NCBI GenBank assembly: GCA_022559845.1
Contig: CM040117.1
Span: 82,286,559 to 82,350,558 of the forward strand
DNA: 64,000 nucleotides
Source: Amorphophallus konjac
Lineage: Eukaryota; Streptophyta; Magnoliopsida; Alismatales; Araceae
Direction: 5' to 3'
A model generated the notes under the pieces. It was not told the DNA's origin and did not search any database. It saw nothing but the letters and a program-made list of their open reading frames with translations. Position 1 is the first letter of the stretch, and each line of letters opens with the position of its first letter. Of the stretch, positions 1 to 10,764 are shown piece by piece. Position numbers and translations under genes: made by a program.

Positions 1-1755
1 ACCTTTATGCTTAAACATAAGGCTGGAGTGGAGAACAAGGTGGCTGATGCCTTGAGTCGGCGAGCATGTTTGCTTACCACCATGAGTGCCGAGGTCATAG
101 GGTTAGAAAAGATGAAGGAGGCCTATGTTGATTGCCCTGACTTTGGTCAGATTTTTACCACCCTCCAGGCCGGACCCTCGAGAGACCTTGATGAGTATGT
201 GCTTCAGGAGGGTTACCTCTTTCGAGGTAGCAGGCTATGTGTTCCCCGAACTTCGGTTCGCGATTTCTTAGTGTGGGAACTACATGTGGGAGGTCTAGCC
301 GGCCACTTTGGTCGGAACAAGACTATTGAGGCAGTGGAGCATCGTTTTTATTGGCCGAGCTTGAAGCGCGATGTTGCTAACATCGTGGCTCAGTGCCGTA
401 CTTGTGCTACGGCCAAGATGAAGAAGTAAAGTTCGGGTCTTTATACGCCTCTCCCCGTGCCTGATGCCCCGTGGCAGGATGTTAGTATGGATTTTGTTTT
501 GCGATTGCCACGTACCTCTAGGAAGCATGACTCGGTCTATGTGGTGGTTGACCGTTTCTCGAAGATGGCCCTCTTTATCCCCTGCTCGAAGACTTCGGAT
601 GCTTCTAGGGTAGCCCGCCTATTCCTTACTCATGTGGTGTGCAAGTTCGGGTTGCCTCGCACTATAGTGTCTGACCGTGATGTTAGGTTCACTTCCTATT
701 TTTGGAAGACACTATGGCATATGATGGGTACGCACCTCAAGTTTTCCACTGCATACCATCCCCAGATAGATGGTCAGACCGAGGTGGTCAATAGGAGTCT
801 GGGTGATCTTTTGAGATGTCTTGTTAGGGACCGCATTGGGGATTGGGATCTCATTCTACCTATGGCTGAGTTTGCATATAATGATTCGGTGAATAGGTCT
901 ACTGTTATGAGTCCATTTGAAATTGTCACAGGTCGTAGGCCTAGGAAACCCGTTGACCTTGTCCCCATGCCTGTCCATGCTAGAGTGTCGGAGTCGGCCG
1001 AGTCATTTGCTAGGCATGTTAGGAGTTTGCATGACGACATCCGTCGTCACATTGAGTCCAGCAATGCACGGTACAAGGAGTTAGCCGATGCCCACCGACA
1101 CCACCGAGAGTTCCAGGAGGGCGAATACGTCATGATCAGGGTAAGACCTGAACGGTTTCCCTCTGGAACCGTTAAGAAGTTGCAAGCTCGCGGAGCCGGT
1201 CCCTTTAGAGTGTTGAAACGTGTTGGATCCAATGCGTATGTTGTGGACCTGCCCGAGGAATATGGTATAAGATCTACCTTCAATGTATCGGATCTTGTTG
1301 CATATAGGGACCCAGCGGTGATCCCTAGTGAGCCTTTTGAGCCATCTCCTCCCCTTGAGAGTGATCCCACACCTGAGTGTCCACTTCCATCTCCAGCCCC
1401 TTTTTCACGGTAGCGTGAGCATATAGATTGTATACTGGACGAGCAGGTGACAGTTACCAGGAGTGGATCTTACCCGCGCTACCTAGTGCGATGGAGAGGA
1501 CGGCCCGCTACTGAGGACACTTGGATCACACATGGCGAGTTGCAGCGGATCGATCCGGACCTTTTGGAGCGATACAGGAGCGATGCAGACCCTTACTCGA
1601 CAGGGTCGAGTTTCTCCCACCCGGGGAGAATTGGTGCGGACACCAGAGCACGCGAGAGGCACGAGCCGGCGAGTCATCAGTACCGTACACGGAGCACCAC
1701 TCGAGCTACAGCAGCATCTCTTTGGCTAGGCGATAGCCTGGAGTCCCCACTTTGA
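1..1755 (+). pseudogene. L1 pol C-terminus: RNase H end, integrase, chromodomain
   Basis: One reading frame covers the whole stretch, with only two in-frame stops (TAA 427-429, TAG 1411-1413). Codons about 8-20 are the RNase H tail ending in ADALSRR. An HHCC zinc-binding region lies near codons 95-137. The integrase core has Asp at codon 164, Asp at 225 and Glu at 261, a DX35E spacing. A GPF module follows at about codon 399, and a chromodomain with RYLVRWRGRP near codon 490 ends the frame. Integrase joins the cDNA to the genome and the chromodomain is thought to guide targeting to chromatin. Both stops lie where relatives have Gln codons, so each could come from one C-to-T change. The N-terminal part lies outside the window. 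Confidence 0.88.
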
Positions 1756-3862
1756 TTTTTAGTCACATTTAGCATTTACTTGCATTGTTTTAGCAATTGT
1801 TTACTTTGCCATTGGGTTGTAATGAGTGTTTTATGTGGGTTTTTCATATTGGGTTCAATGTAAGGCTCTTAATAAGCCAAATGGGTGCCAAATGGGTGAG
1901 TCCTTTAGGGTCCATTTAGGGTTAATTGCCATATTGGGTAATAAGGTCTCATTAGGCTTCATATTGGGTTCTTAAGCCACTTAAGGCCCAATTAAGCCTC
2001 CCCTCCACATGGGCCTCCTAGATTGGAGTAATATGGACTTGTGGAAGGCCTTATGAGACTTGAAGCAATTTGGCCCAAGAAGGGCCCAAGCTTGGGGCGC
2101 CCCCTCTTTTGGCCTTATTAGGCTAGGTTAGTTTTTTTTCTTTTCTTTCCTCTCCTTCTTTGACCACATGGGATAAAATTATGAATTGGTTTCTTTTAAA
2201 TATTTCTTTTTGTGGTTGGTCACATCCAGTCCAAGCCATCCATTCCCCCATACCTAGATCTAAGGGTGGATATTGGATTTGGCATGTAACCTATAAAGAG
2301 TTGTATTTTTTCATTTTAGTGAATTTAATGCCATTTGAATCAAACTTAATGTTGGAGCAAGGCCTAGGCCGCCCCCTTCCTCTCTCCCTCTCCCCCTTGT
2401 ATCTGTGAAGGCTGCCTCTTGGTGGTGTGACTCCACCCTATCAGTTCCGGTCGCCGCCGCCGCCGCCACGAGCCGCCATCGCCACCGCCGGAGTTCTGTC
2501 CGCGCAGTATCACAGCAGCTTCTACGAAATTTCAGTATCAGCCACGGCCTCAGATCGAGCTGAGACTTTTACTTGATTTTTTTTTAGTTCGCCCAATTTT
2601 ACTGGGAATTCTGTCCACTATCCCCTCTATCCCCAAATTTTCTTGAATTTTTGTGAGTCCATCTTATATTTTACAAAAATCGAGTTCTTCCCTAGCTACA
2701 GTACTTTCTGCCAGTTCCCAGATCTGACCACCAGACACTCTAAAACTCCTATCAAATCACCACCACCTCGGAATCCAATTCCAAAAATTGTTCCAGCTTC
2801 GTGGTTTAAATATAATCACTTCGAAGAAGAGCTTGATGTCTGAATCCCACTTTAAGTAGGCGGTCAATGGCCGTTTACAGGGAACTAAGGTACTGATCTG
2901 AGAGTTCTGGAACTGTGTAACAGAGAATTGAAAATTAGTTAAGGTCCAGGTCCGCAGAGTTTCAGAAGATTCCACTAGCCCTAGGTTGGAGGATTTTGAG
3001 TCCTCTTTCCAACGGCGCTGGTCTCGTCGCATTCTGGCGACGGGGCCGACCGCAGCGGCAGTTTTCGCCGGAGCGCGCGCAGGGAAAACAGAACTGAAAT
3101 CCGTGGGCAGCCATTCCACAACTTGAAGATCGGACCCGACCGGCCACCAATCGGTGTCTCCGGCCGACCGCCGTCCGTGGAGGCGCGCCACCAGGGGTCT
3201 CCATGATAGTGGGACCCACCTCCGCAGATCCGGAGGACAGCGCCATCCGTGGGCCCCACGGGCCCGCAGAACCCGCCGTTCGGGAAGCACGAAAACGCGG
3301 AGTTCGGCGCGTCGAGTCGACATCAAGATGCTGCCTGTCAACCTGATTTGCATGATCCCCGGGGCCCACATGTGACCTTTTACCTCCCTGCGTGGAGTGG
3401 GTCGAAGCCTTTTGTACTGCTGTGAATTATGTTAACCGGGGGTCCGTAAGTCAGCCGGGGTGTCTTCGCCACGCCGGGTGCGTGGAGGTAAAGGTCTTAA
3501 CTTCTTGGTGTTACATTACATAGCTAGTATACGGTCTTAGGCCGCTGCCGAGAGTGTAGGTTCCTAGCCCGTGTGTCCATGTCACCGCTGTGAGCGTGAG
3601 AGTGACCCGTCCCGCGACTCGATCCGAGTCCGGAAGTGAGTCTGACTACCTTGAACTCTGCCGGTTCCTTAACCGCGCACGATCCACGCTTTCCCTCGCA
3701 TGGGACGCCGAGTGAGCTTGTACATCTGTTAGCGACGTTTTGCCACTAGAAGCTCGTAGTGTCGGGCTTAGTGTCTCCCTGGTGTGTATTGTTGGTCGCG
3801 TCTTCATCTAGAGTCCGAGGGTGGCACTGTATAGTGTCATCTCCCGTGTCCGTCCCGCATCA
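1753..3862 (+). repeat. 3' LTR of L1
   Basis: Noncoding sequence directly after the L1 stop codon, from a TG at 1753 (overlapping the TGA stop) to CATCA at 3862. The right edge is firm because M1 pol resumes there. The left edge is less certain, since no second LTR is visible and no clear polypurine tract precedes it. A candidate TATA box (CTATAAAGAG, 2291-2300) lies in the AT-rich first part. The middle (about 2450-3300) is GC-rich with CCG runs. No gene is supported inside it; minus-strand frames near 2757-3371 are open because of base composition. Confidence 0.75.
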
Positions 3863-6800
3863 CCAGCCATGTAGTATATTGGTTCTCTTCAACAAAGCCC
3901 ACATCGATCAGCTTGTCGACCTCTTTGTTGATTTGATTTATCAGTTCGGGGCGCATTCTCCTGGCAGGCTGCTTCACAGGGCTTGCCTCTAGGTTTATCG
4001 CCAATCGGTGCTGTGCCACATCAGAACTCAGTCCCGGCATCTCATCATATGTCCATGCGAAGCAGTCTCAGAATTCTTTCAGAAACTGAATATACTGTTC
4101 TTTGACAGCTGGCTCCAGCAATGCACTGAGGAACGTAGGCCTTGGCTCATCTGCTGACCCCAGATTCACTTCTATCAGCTCATCGACGGTGGCCTGGCCT
4201 CCGTCCTCAACTTCGGGTGGGGCTTCTTGCAAATCAATAAAGCCTCCCGGGATATAATCTTCTTCATTCTCATGACTTTCTGTTTCATCACACCGATCAT
4301 CAGCAGATGCTGGTGCATCGTATAAGGCCAATATGGCCGGATTCTGTCCAGTCTGCCCCGAGGACGTGACTGGCTTAGCGGAAAACTTCTACGTGGAGTC
4401 TTCCGTGCTTAGAGACTCTTCTGATGTGGGCTCCCCTGAGAGGTTATCATAATGTAGAGCTCGGAACTCTTCTAGAATGCGCCCAAACTCCAGGCACTCT
4501 TGCAGCTCTCTGGCTACTTGGTCTTCATCCGGGGTTCCCGTGTCAAATTGTGCTTCGGCCTGGAACAGATCCTCTTTGCAAGGTGGATTCTCCCAGCACC
4601 AACCCTTCTTGGTCTCATCAGACATCCTTGCCTCCGACTGGTTGTCTTGGGCTTCATTGTCTGTTATGGATTGATACATAATCTCTTCATCTTCAAAGGG
4701 GTATTGATCATACCATACTTCTGGGGAATCTTCATTCGGGTAGAAGGCTGAGATGACATCCACCTCGGCTTCATAGTATTGTTGCAGGGTATAACCCAGT
4801 CCCGAGTGCTGTGTGATCTTCCTCAGCTCCTTGCTATCTCGAGGCGGATCCCATAACTCCTTGAATGCTTTCTTCTGAGCAGCAGGCTGTATCGATGGCA
4901 TTTGCATCTTGGAGAACATTTGTGAAACCCGTTGGGTAGTATAATCCAGGCCCGTAATTGGTACCATCAGGTTTGCAGCTTCTTCAGGGGCCATGCAATC
5001 TTGATCATCTTCTTCGACTGCCTCCCCGGTGTAGAATATGATAGGGGGTTCGCCGAAGCGAGGGATTTCCATAGTCTTTAGGGGCAGCACTGTCTGGTAT
5101 TCTGTGCTGGCTATGGGTTTGACTAGACCCTGAGGAACTTCCACCTGTGTGTATTTTTCTTTCATCTTTTCTTCAGTATCATCTGGGTGTATGCCGGGAG
5201 GAGTGATCCGAGCAAAATCCCCAGCATAAGAGATGTGAGACACCCCGTGCTTTTTAATGTAGCCCTTTGGCGGTGGCGGAGACCAATTTCTTGCTTTCGT
5301 CGCCGGCTTTTCTTGGCTGACCACAGTTTCTTTTCCTTTATCCCTTTGTGACACCTCGGTGTAGTAGGATGCATCGAGCATATGGCATTCGAACACTTCG
5401 AAGGGATGTAGGTCTGCAAACACCCTTTCCTCTTTTCCTTCATGGCAATATTTTATGCATTGGTGTAGCGTGGATGGCACTATCTGATATTCGTGCAGCC
5501 ACGGTCTTCCCAACAGGGCCTTATATGTGGTGTTGGAGTCGATTACATAGAATCGTACCACTGTAGTGAGGTCGCCCAGTGTGAGATTGAAATTAGCCAC
5601 CCCGAGAGGTGTTTCACATTTCTGGTTGAATCCTGCAATTTTCATATCTCTGACCTTGGTGAGCTGCAGATCAAAGTAATATTTCTGATAGATGCGGTAT
5701 GGGAGAATATTCACAGCAGCCCCTAGATCTATTAGTATTCTGCTTATCGGCTGACAGTTCAGGGAACCCCTCATATATAGCTGTCTATTATGGCCGGAAT
5801 TTGGGATTAGCATATCATCCTCTGTGAATGTTACTGATGGCCCAGCATTCACCTCTGTCAAGAGTGCTTCACATTGTGCCGGGGACTGCAGGGCATCCAC
5901 AATTGCTTGGCGAGCTTCTTCACTCAGAGAGAGAATTTCCCAGATGGAGAATCTGGTAGGGAGCTTCTTCAGCATCTTCATGACTCGACTGCCCACCCGG
6001 ACATTAGACAGTCTCATCTCCTCTGCCCATCGGGGTCTTGGAGGTTCATGTGGTGCCTGTGGCCTTGGCTGTCCAGTCCCAATTTTATCTTCTTCATCGG
6101 TCTCTCGGGAGGCCTCTTCTGTAGCAACTGCCCCTGGTTTTGCTAGAGGATTACCTTCTTCATCTTCTTCATGCTGTTTCTGCTTTCCAGCCGCTGTCTG
6201 CTGGCATTTATTGCTCTTATCTGGAGCAGTATGAGATGGTTGCTCGTCTTCTAAGCTGGACAAGAACTCCAGGAACGAAGGGGCTTCATCTGCCTTCTTT
6301 TTGTCCTGGTACAGACTGGCAGGGGGAGGAACCTGGACACCTCGTATCTCTGGTTCCGAGATTTGATAGGTTTGCTCCCCTCTGAACATGATATTATGGT
6401 TGGCTGGTGGTGGGCGCCCCCATCTTCTCCCAGAACGTGTTGCATGGGCCGAGGTAGAGGCTTCGGCATGGTTAGCTTCTAGCGGAGCGTTGGATGCTCC
6501 CGGCTCATCATCCTCCCCGGGCAAGGAAAAGAGTACTGACAGAGTGTTACATTGTACTATCGTGACCTTCTTTCCTCTCTTGGATTTGGGCCGTTTCTTC
6601 TTCTTTTGGGAATTTGACTTTGCTGGCTCCTGCCCCCAGAAGGGCTCATTTTCAGCTTTTTCTTGTTCTGCCTCTGGCTGCTCTTTAATTTTCAATTCTT
6701 CGAGCTGTTCCCAGAGTATACAGTCTTTCATCAGCAGATGCTTGGGCTTCTTCTGCTCATACTCATCAAGCTCATTAATATATTGCTGCAGACGCCTGGC

Positions 6801-9800
6801 TGCAGGGCTTACTTCTTTATGTGTAGGGAGGGGAGTTTGTCTCCTCCGGTTGTGAATAGGGATCCGGATGACTGGTCCAGTCTCAGTTGTATGCCATATT
6901 GACTTTATCGGAGGCGGCTCAGGCCTTGGTGTAACACCTTGGACAACTGCTCCGCTGGTACTGGCTGCATGAGTCTTCTTTCTACTTTTTATAGGTATCA
7001 TCTGCCATCCTTCCTGATCCTTCTGTGGGGTGAGGAAGCAAGCTTCATAGGTAAGCTTGGTGCATTCTTCAACGGCTTCCTTGGGCAGCTGTTGGTAGAG
7101 TGAGATCACATTGGCAGCCATTCTCCAGGGTGGAGGCTCATGTGGATGGGGCGGCTTTACCTGGTAATCTCCCAGCTGCAGCTCACCTTTCTTGACCATT
7201 CCTTCCATGATATCTTTGAAGACATAACAATCTTCAATTGCGTGCCCCAGCGCACGGTGAAATGGACAGAACAGCGGATCATCCTTCTTTGCTGCATCTG
7301 CTGGTCTTTTGGGTTCAGGCAATGTTACCTTATTGAACTTGTACGCCCAGTTGAACAGTGCGGCCGTCTTATCCTTTGGGAAGGAATATGCTTTTCTCAT
7401 CTTGTCTCTCAGAGAGACCTTATCTTTTCTTTCTGCTGTATCTACCAGCGGGGGAGCTTCATCTGCCCCTTTCTTCCCCTTCTGTTGCTCGAAGGTTCGG
7501 AAATCGACGGTGTTGGCCTCAGAGTGCGATGGCCATCGCTCATTGGATTTTCCCTTTGGCATGGTGGGAACATTGGCGGTCGGACGCTTGGACAAGAACG
7601 TCTCGACCTCTGCCACTATATTATTCAGTCGGTCAAATGTTCTGACATCTGCACCGATCATTTTTTCTAGCACCTCCCTCCTGAGGCTCTGCTTGCATAT
7701 CTGCACCGCATCTTCTTGATGAGGAGGCCTTCGGCATCTCATGGCTAAGTTCCTCCATCTTTTGATGTAGTCAAGTGCGGTCTCATCTTGTTTCTGTCTA
7801 GTTGCATACAGCTCTGCTATCGTGATTTCTCTTTCCGTGACATGAAATCTGTCGCGGAATTTTCTTTGCATATCAGGCCAATCAACCACTGACCCCGCTG
7901 GCAAGCTTGAGTACCATTCAAAGGCCAACCCAGTGAGAGATGAGCCAAAGAACTTGAGCAGATAAGCTTCATCGACTGCTAGGTCGCCCATGATTGTAGT
8001 GTAGTAGGCTATATGCTCCCTAGGGGAGCCTTGGCCATTAAATTTCTCAAACTTCGGCGGCTTACTGACGCCTGGGGGTAGTTTCTTAGCAGCATATTGG
8101 GGAGGATAGGGTACCCTGTACACATCATAAGTACCCGCATCACCACCAATCTTTTCTGACAGCTTCATTTCCACAATTCTTTCAATCACCTGCTTGTGGG
8201 CCACAGCTGGATCTATCTCTTCTGGGAAGAAGTGAGCTTGTTGCTGGCTGTGAGGAGTTGTCATCACAGTGGCGCGCAAGATGGGCGCGGTAGGCTGTGT
8301 CTGAGACACAGAGGGCTGAGCTGCTGTTTGCTGTGGAACAGGTTGACTCGGTGTCTTGCCCTTATCAGCTAGGAGAGGATTAGCCAGGATAGTTGTTTCT
8401 GTGGAGCTGGATGTCTGCCCCGTAGGTTCAGCTTGCTTCGAGACTGATGTAGCTTCCTGTCTCTCATTGAGCTATCTTCGGAGAGCGCTGATCTCCTGCT
8501 GATATCTCTTGAACATCATCTGGATCATGGGATCCATGGTTGATGGGATTTGTATATCTTCAGAAGTCCCTTCAGCATCATCAACGAAGGGGTTATCTCC
8601 ATCTTCTGCTGTTACCACATTAACTGTCATAGTGGTAATCCTGCGGGCTTCATCATCAATTTTCATTTTATCCTTTGCGGCCTGGCCTCTTCTTGTGACA
8701 GGACCAGGTCTAGTTGCCAGCCTGAGCAATTCATCTGGCTGAGTTGGTAGTATATCTTGCCCCCTGGCCAGTCCAGCCATGTTGCAGGCGAAGATTTGCA
8801 TCTTTCCTTTTCGCCTGTAGACCTTTCTTTTTATTTGGCTAGGATATCTGAGCCGGTCAAAGACCGATATTCTTTCTTTGTCTTCTTCCCCGTGCAGGTC
8901 TTCTTCATTATATCTGGCCCTGAGGCCTTCTCCATAGTCATTTGAATCGGAGGAGGAGGCTCCGATCATCATTTCTTGGAAGGTTTCTTCTTCTTCATCA
9001 TCCCTGGTGCCCAAGGCACGGGATAGTCTTTGTTGACCTAGGGCAGAGCTCCCTAGGTAGTGGAAGTAGTCTTGGACTACTTGCTTTGTCTCTTCAGAGT
9101 TGTGCCTTTGCGGCTCAGGTTGGAACATCAGTTTTTCCTGGCTTCTTTGCTGATAGGCCAGTCTTGTTATCTGAGCATTCAAATGCTCGGCCTTAGAATA
9201 TCTGAAGATGTCGGCCTGTCTGGCACAGGCCCTCGATCTTCTTGGGACGGCAACCATGGCTGGTTCACAGATTCCCGCATCGTCATTCCGGCAGCAGTTG
9301 GCAGCAACATCATGGTTCTTTCTCTGCCATCTTCTACCCCCGGCCCTGGGGTGGGTGACAGCAAGGTCTTCTTTCTTCCCAAGTCTCCTACCTCTCATCA
9401 TGGGGCGAGCAACAGTCAGTTTTCTTTCTCTATCATTTCTTTCATCTTTCCTACCCCAGGCTCTGGGGTGAGCAACAATAGCATTTCCTGTTTCTTTTCC
9501 CTCTCTTCTTTGGCTTCCCGCCCTGAAGCGGGCAACAGCATCATTGGTAGCCTTCTCCTCATCGTGAGCTAGAGCCCAGCTCTGCATCTTCTTCGGTCGC
9601 CAGACCTGTTTGTATTTTGCTGGCTTGGGCGCCAGCGGCTTCCTCTCATCGGGCTCCCAGTTGGCATGCCTGGTGGCCAGAGTTTGGAATCTGTTTGTAG
9701 TGGGCACTTGCGGGACGATCACGTCCGGGTTGACCTCCCTCGGGCGGCCGTTGAGGTTCGTCCGGATCCCTCCGATCATCATGGTCTTTTCGGAGTTGGA

Positions 9801-10160
9801 AAGACAACGGTCAGCAGTGACATACCGGCTCCTCCGGTTGGTCCTCCTCCCCTTTTGAGCAGCAGCGGGGACCATGTCCCTTTTCTGGACATGATGGACG
9901 TAGCAGGCGACGGCCGTGGGGGCCGTGTTCTCCGGTAGGATGTTCTTCTGGTCGGTGATCTTCACCGGGGCACTTGCAGCAGTGCCTTGCTCGTTGTCGT
10001 TGACCTGTAGAAGGTCAGTGAAGACGACGCCCAAGCAGTTGGGCAGCCCAACGGCAGGCGGCAGTGATCCGAACGCGAGGGGTATCGCCAGGTAGCCTTC
10101 GCGCACATGTATGTCAATCGGCTGCTGGTCGAAGCAAACGGACATGATTCCAGCTGTCAT
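3863..10160 (-). pseudogene. M1 gag-protease-RT polyprotein, interrupted by stops and by L1
   Basis: A single minus-strand frame of about 2,100 codons runs from ATG at 10160 to the L1 junction, with only three in-frame stops: TAG 8472-8474, TAG 4389-4391, TGA 4068-4070. Order: a basic N-terminal part of about 560 residues of unknown role; a capsid-type gag domain (8024-7845, containing FEWYSSLP); a CCHC-like knuckle near 7260; charged, proline-rich linkers; an aspartic protease at about 5745-5715 with DLGA where many relatives have D(S/G)G(A/S); LGRPWL; and the start of RT near 4040-3863. Frames before and after each stop are collinear with Tat-type proteins, so these are point mutations and not gene ends. 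The GTG at 10190 is an alternative start, but ATG 10160 is the first Met and lies 97 bases past the primer site. Catalytic RT motifs fall outside the window. Confidence 0.85.
9235..9545 (-). repeat. Degenerate internal repeats in the M1 N-terminal coding region
   Basis: Four to five diverged copies of a unit of roughly 55-68 bases are visible. On the plus strand each has a CTGGGGTGAGCAACA-like core, near 9345, 9398, 9465, 9525 and weakly 9245. In the protein they give repeated short basic blocks with an HPRA or ARPM-like start. The same core recurs outside the coding region in the M1 LTR near 12735-12755. Function unknown. Confidence 0.55.
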
Positions 10161-10256
10161 TGTAGATTCCTGAAAATAAGGAAAGTACACAGAATCAGAA
10201 GTTTCAGGGGGGCCCGCCGGGCCTCCTACTTTAGCGTAAAGATGAAGGGAGACAAA

Positions 10257-10274
10257 GTCCCACCGGGCGTGCCA
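10257..10274 (-). promoter_or_regulatory. Primer binding site of M1
   Basis: On the minus strand TGGCACGCCCGGTGGGAC starts four bases inside the end of the LTR. It has the TGG start expected of a site complementary to a tRNA 3' CCA end, and it marks the start of minus-strand DNA synthesis. I could not assign the tRNA with certainty. The leader between it and the first ATG is about 97 bases and contains a TTATTTTCAG stretch that resembles a splice acceptor; I have no evidence that it is used. Confidence 0.7.
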
Positions 10275-10764
10275 GACTTGTGGACGCGCTTTTTTTTTTT
10301 AAAGCTTATCGGCTTATTCATTTTATTTATTATTTGGCGTGCCAGTCACCGAAGTGACAATTTTATTGTGCGCTCGATCTGACATGGTCAGTCGATTGTG
10401 AGTGATCGTGTCGGGACCTGAAGTCCGTCATACCATGAACGTTATGACGTTAATTACGTCCTTCCAAGGAAGGACAACCCTTGATTAAACGCTAAAAGTA
10501 GGAGGCCTCGAGAGGCAAACAGATATTCACATGCTTAATTTTAAACTTCCTACCAGGGCCAGGGAGGCGGGTAAGATGATGACACCAACCGTAGAAACAG
10601 ATGATATCGTTAAGTCAGCGGTCCGAAAACCGAGTGAAAGGGAAGAAGGAGGATTTCGATCACAGGCAGATTGAGCCGTGACCATGATATAGGTTTAAAG
10701 CTTCGATCGGTATTTCGACAGCCTTTCCTCTTAATCTGGGTTACGCCCAGGGGGAAATAGACTA

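Larger units (their letters stand above)
1..3862 (+). mobile_element. Chromovirus L1, 3' part of a Ty3/Gypsy retrotransposon
   Basis: The element enters from the left edge within the RNase H tail and continues through integrase, chromodomain and a 3' LTR. The LTR ends in CATCA at 3862, where antisense pol of element M1 begins mid-codon. L1 is therefore an insertion into M1, and the bases CCAGC at 3863-3867 are the expected target duplication; the other copy lies outside the window. The coding part resembles C1 (31848-41669) in order and protein sequence, but the LTRs are largely different, so L1 is a sister family and not the same family. It is the least decayed coding region of the window, which fits its position as the innermost insertion. 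Confidence 0.88.

Noticed and set aside
2757..3371. 204-codon minus-strand frame in the L1 LTR
   Set aside because: It lies entirely in GC-rich LTR DNA, has no recognisable domain, and overlaps other frames open for the same reason.
4424..7719. Many plus-strand open frames of 60-176 codons opposite the M1 gag
   Set aside because: They are shadows of one long minus-strand frame with clear gag and protease motifs. They show no domains and change frame often.
8509..9938. Plus-strand open frames opposite the M1 N-terminal region
   Set aside because: Antisense shadows of the basic, repeat-containing coding region.
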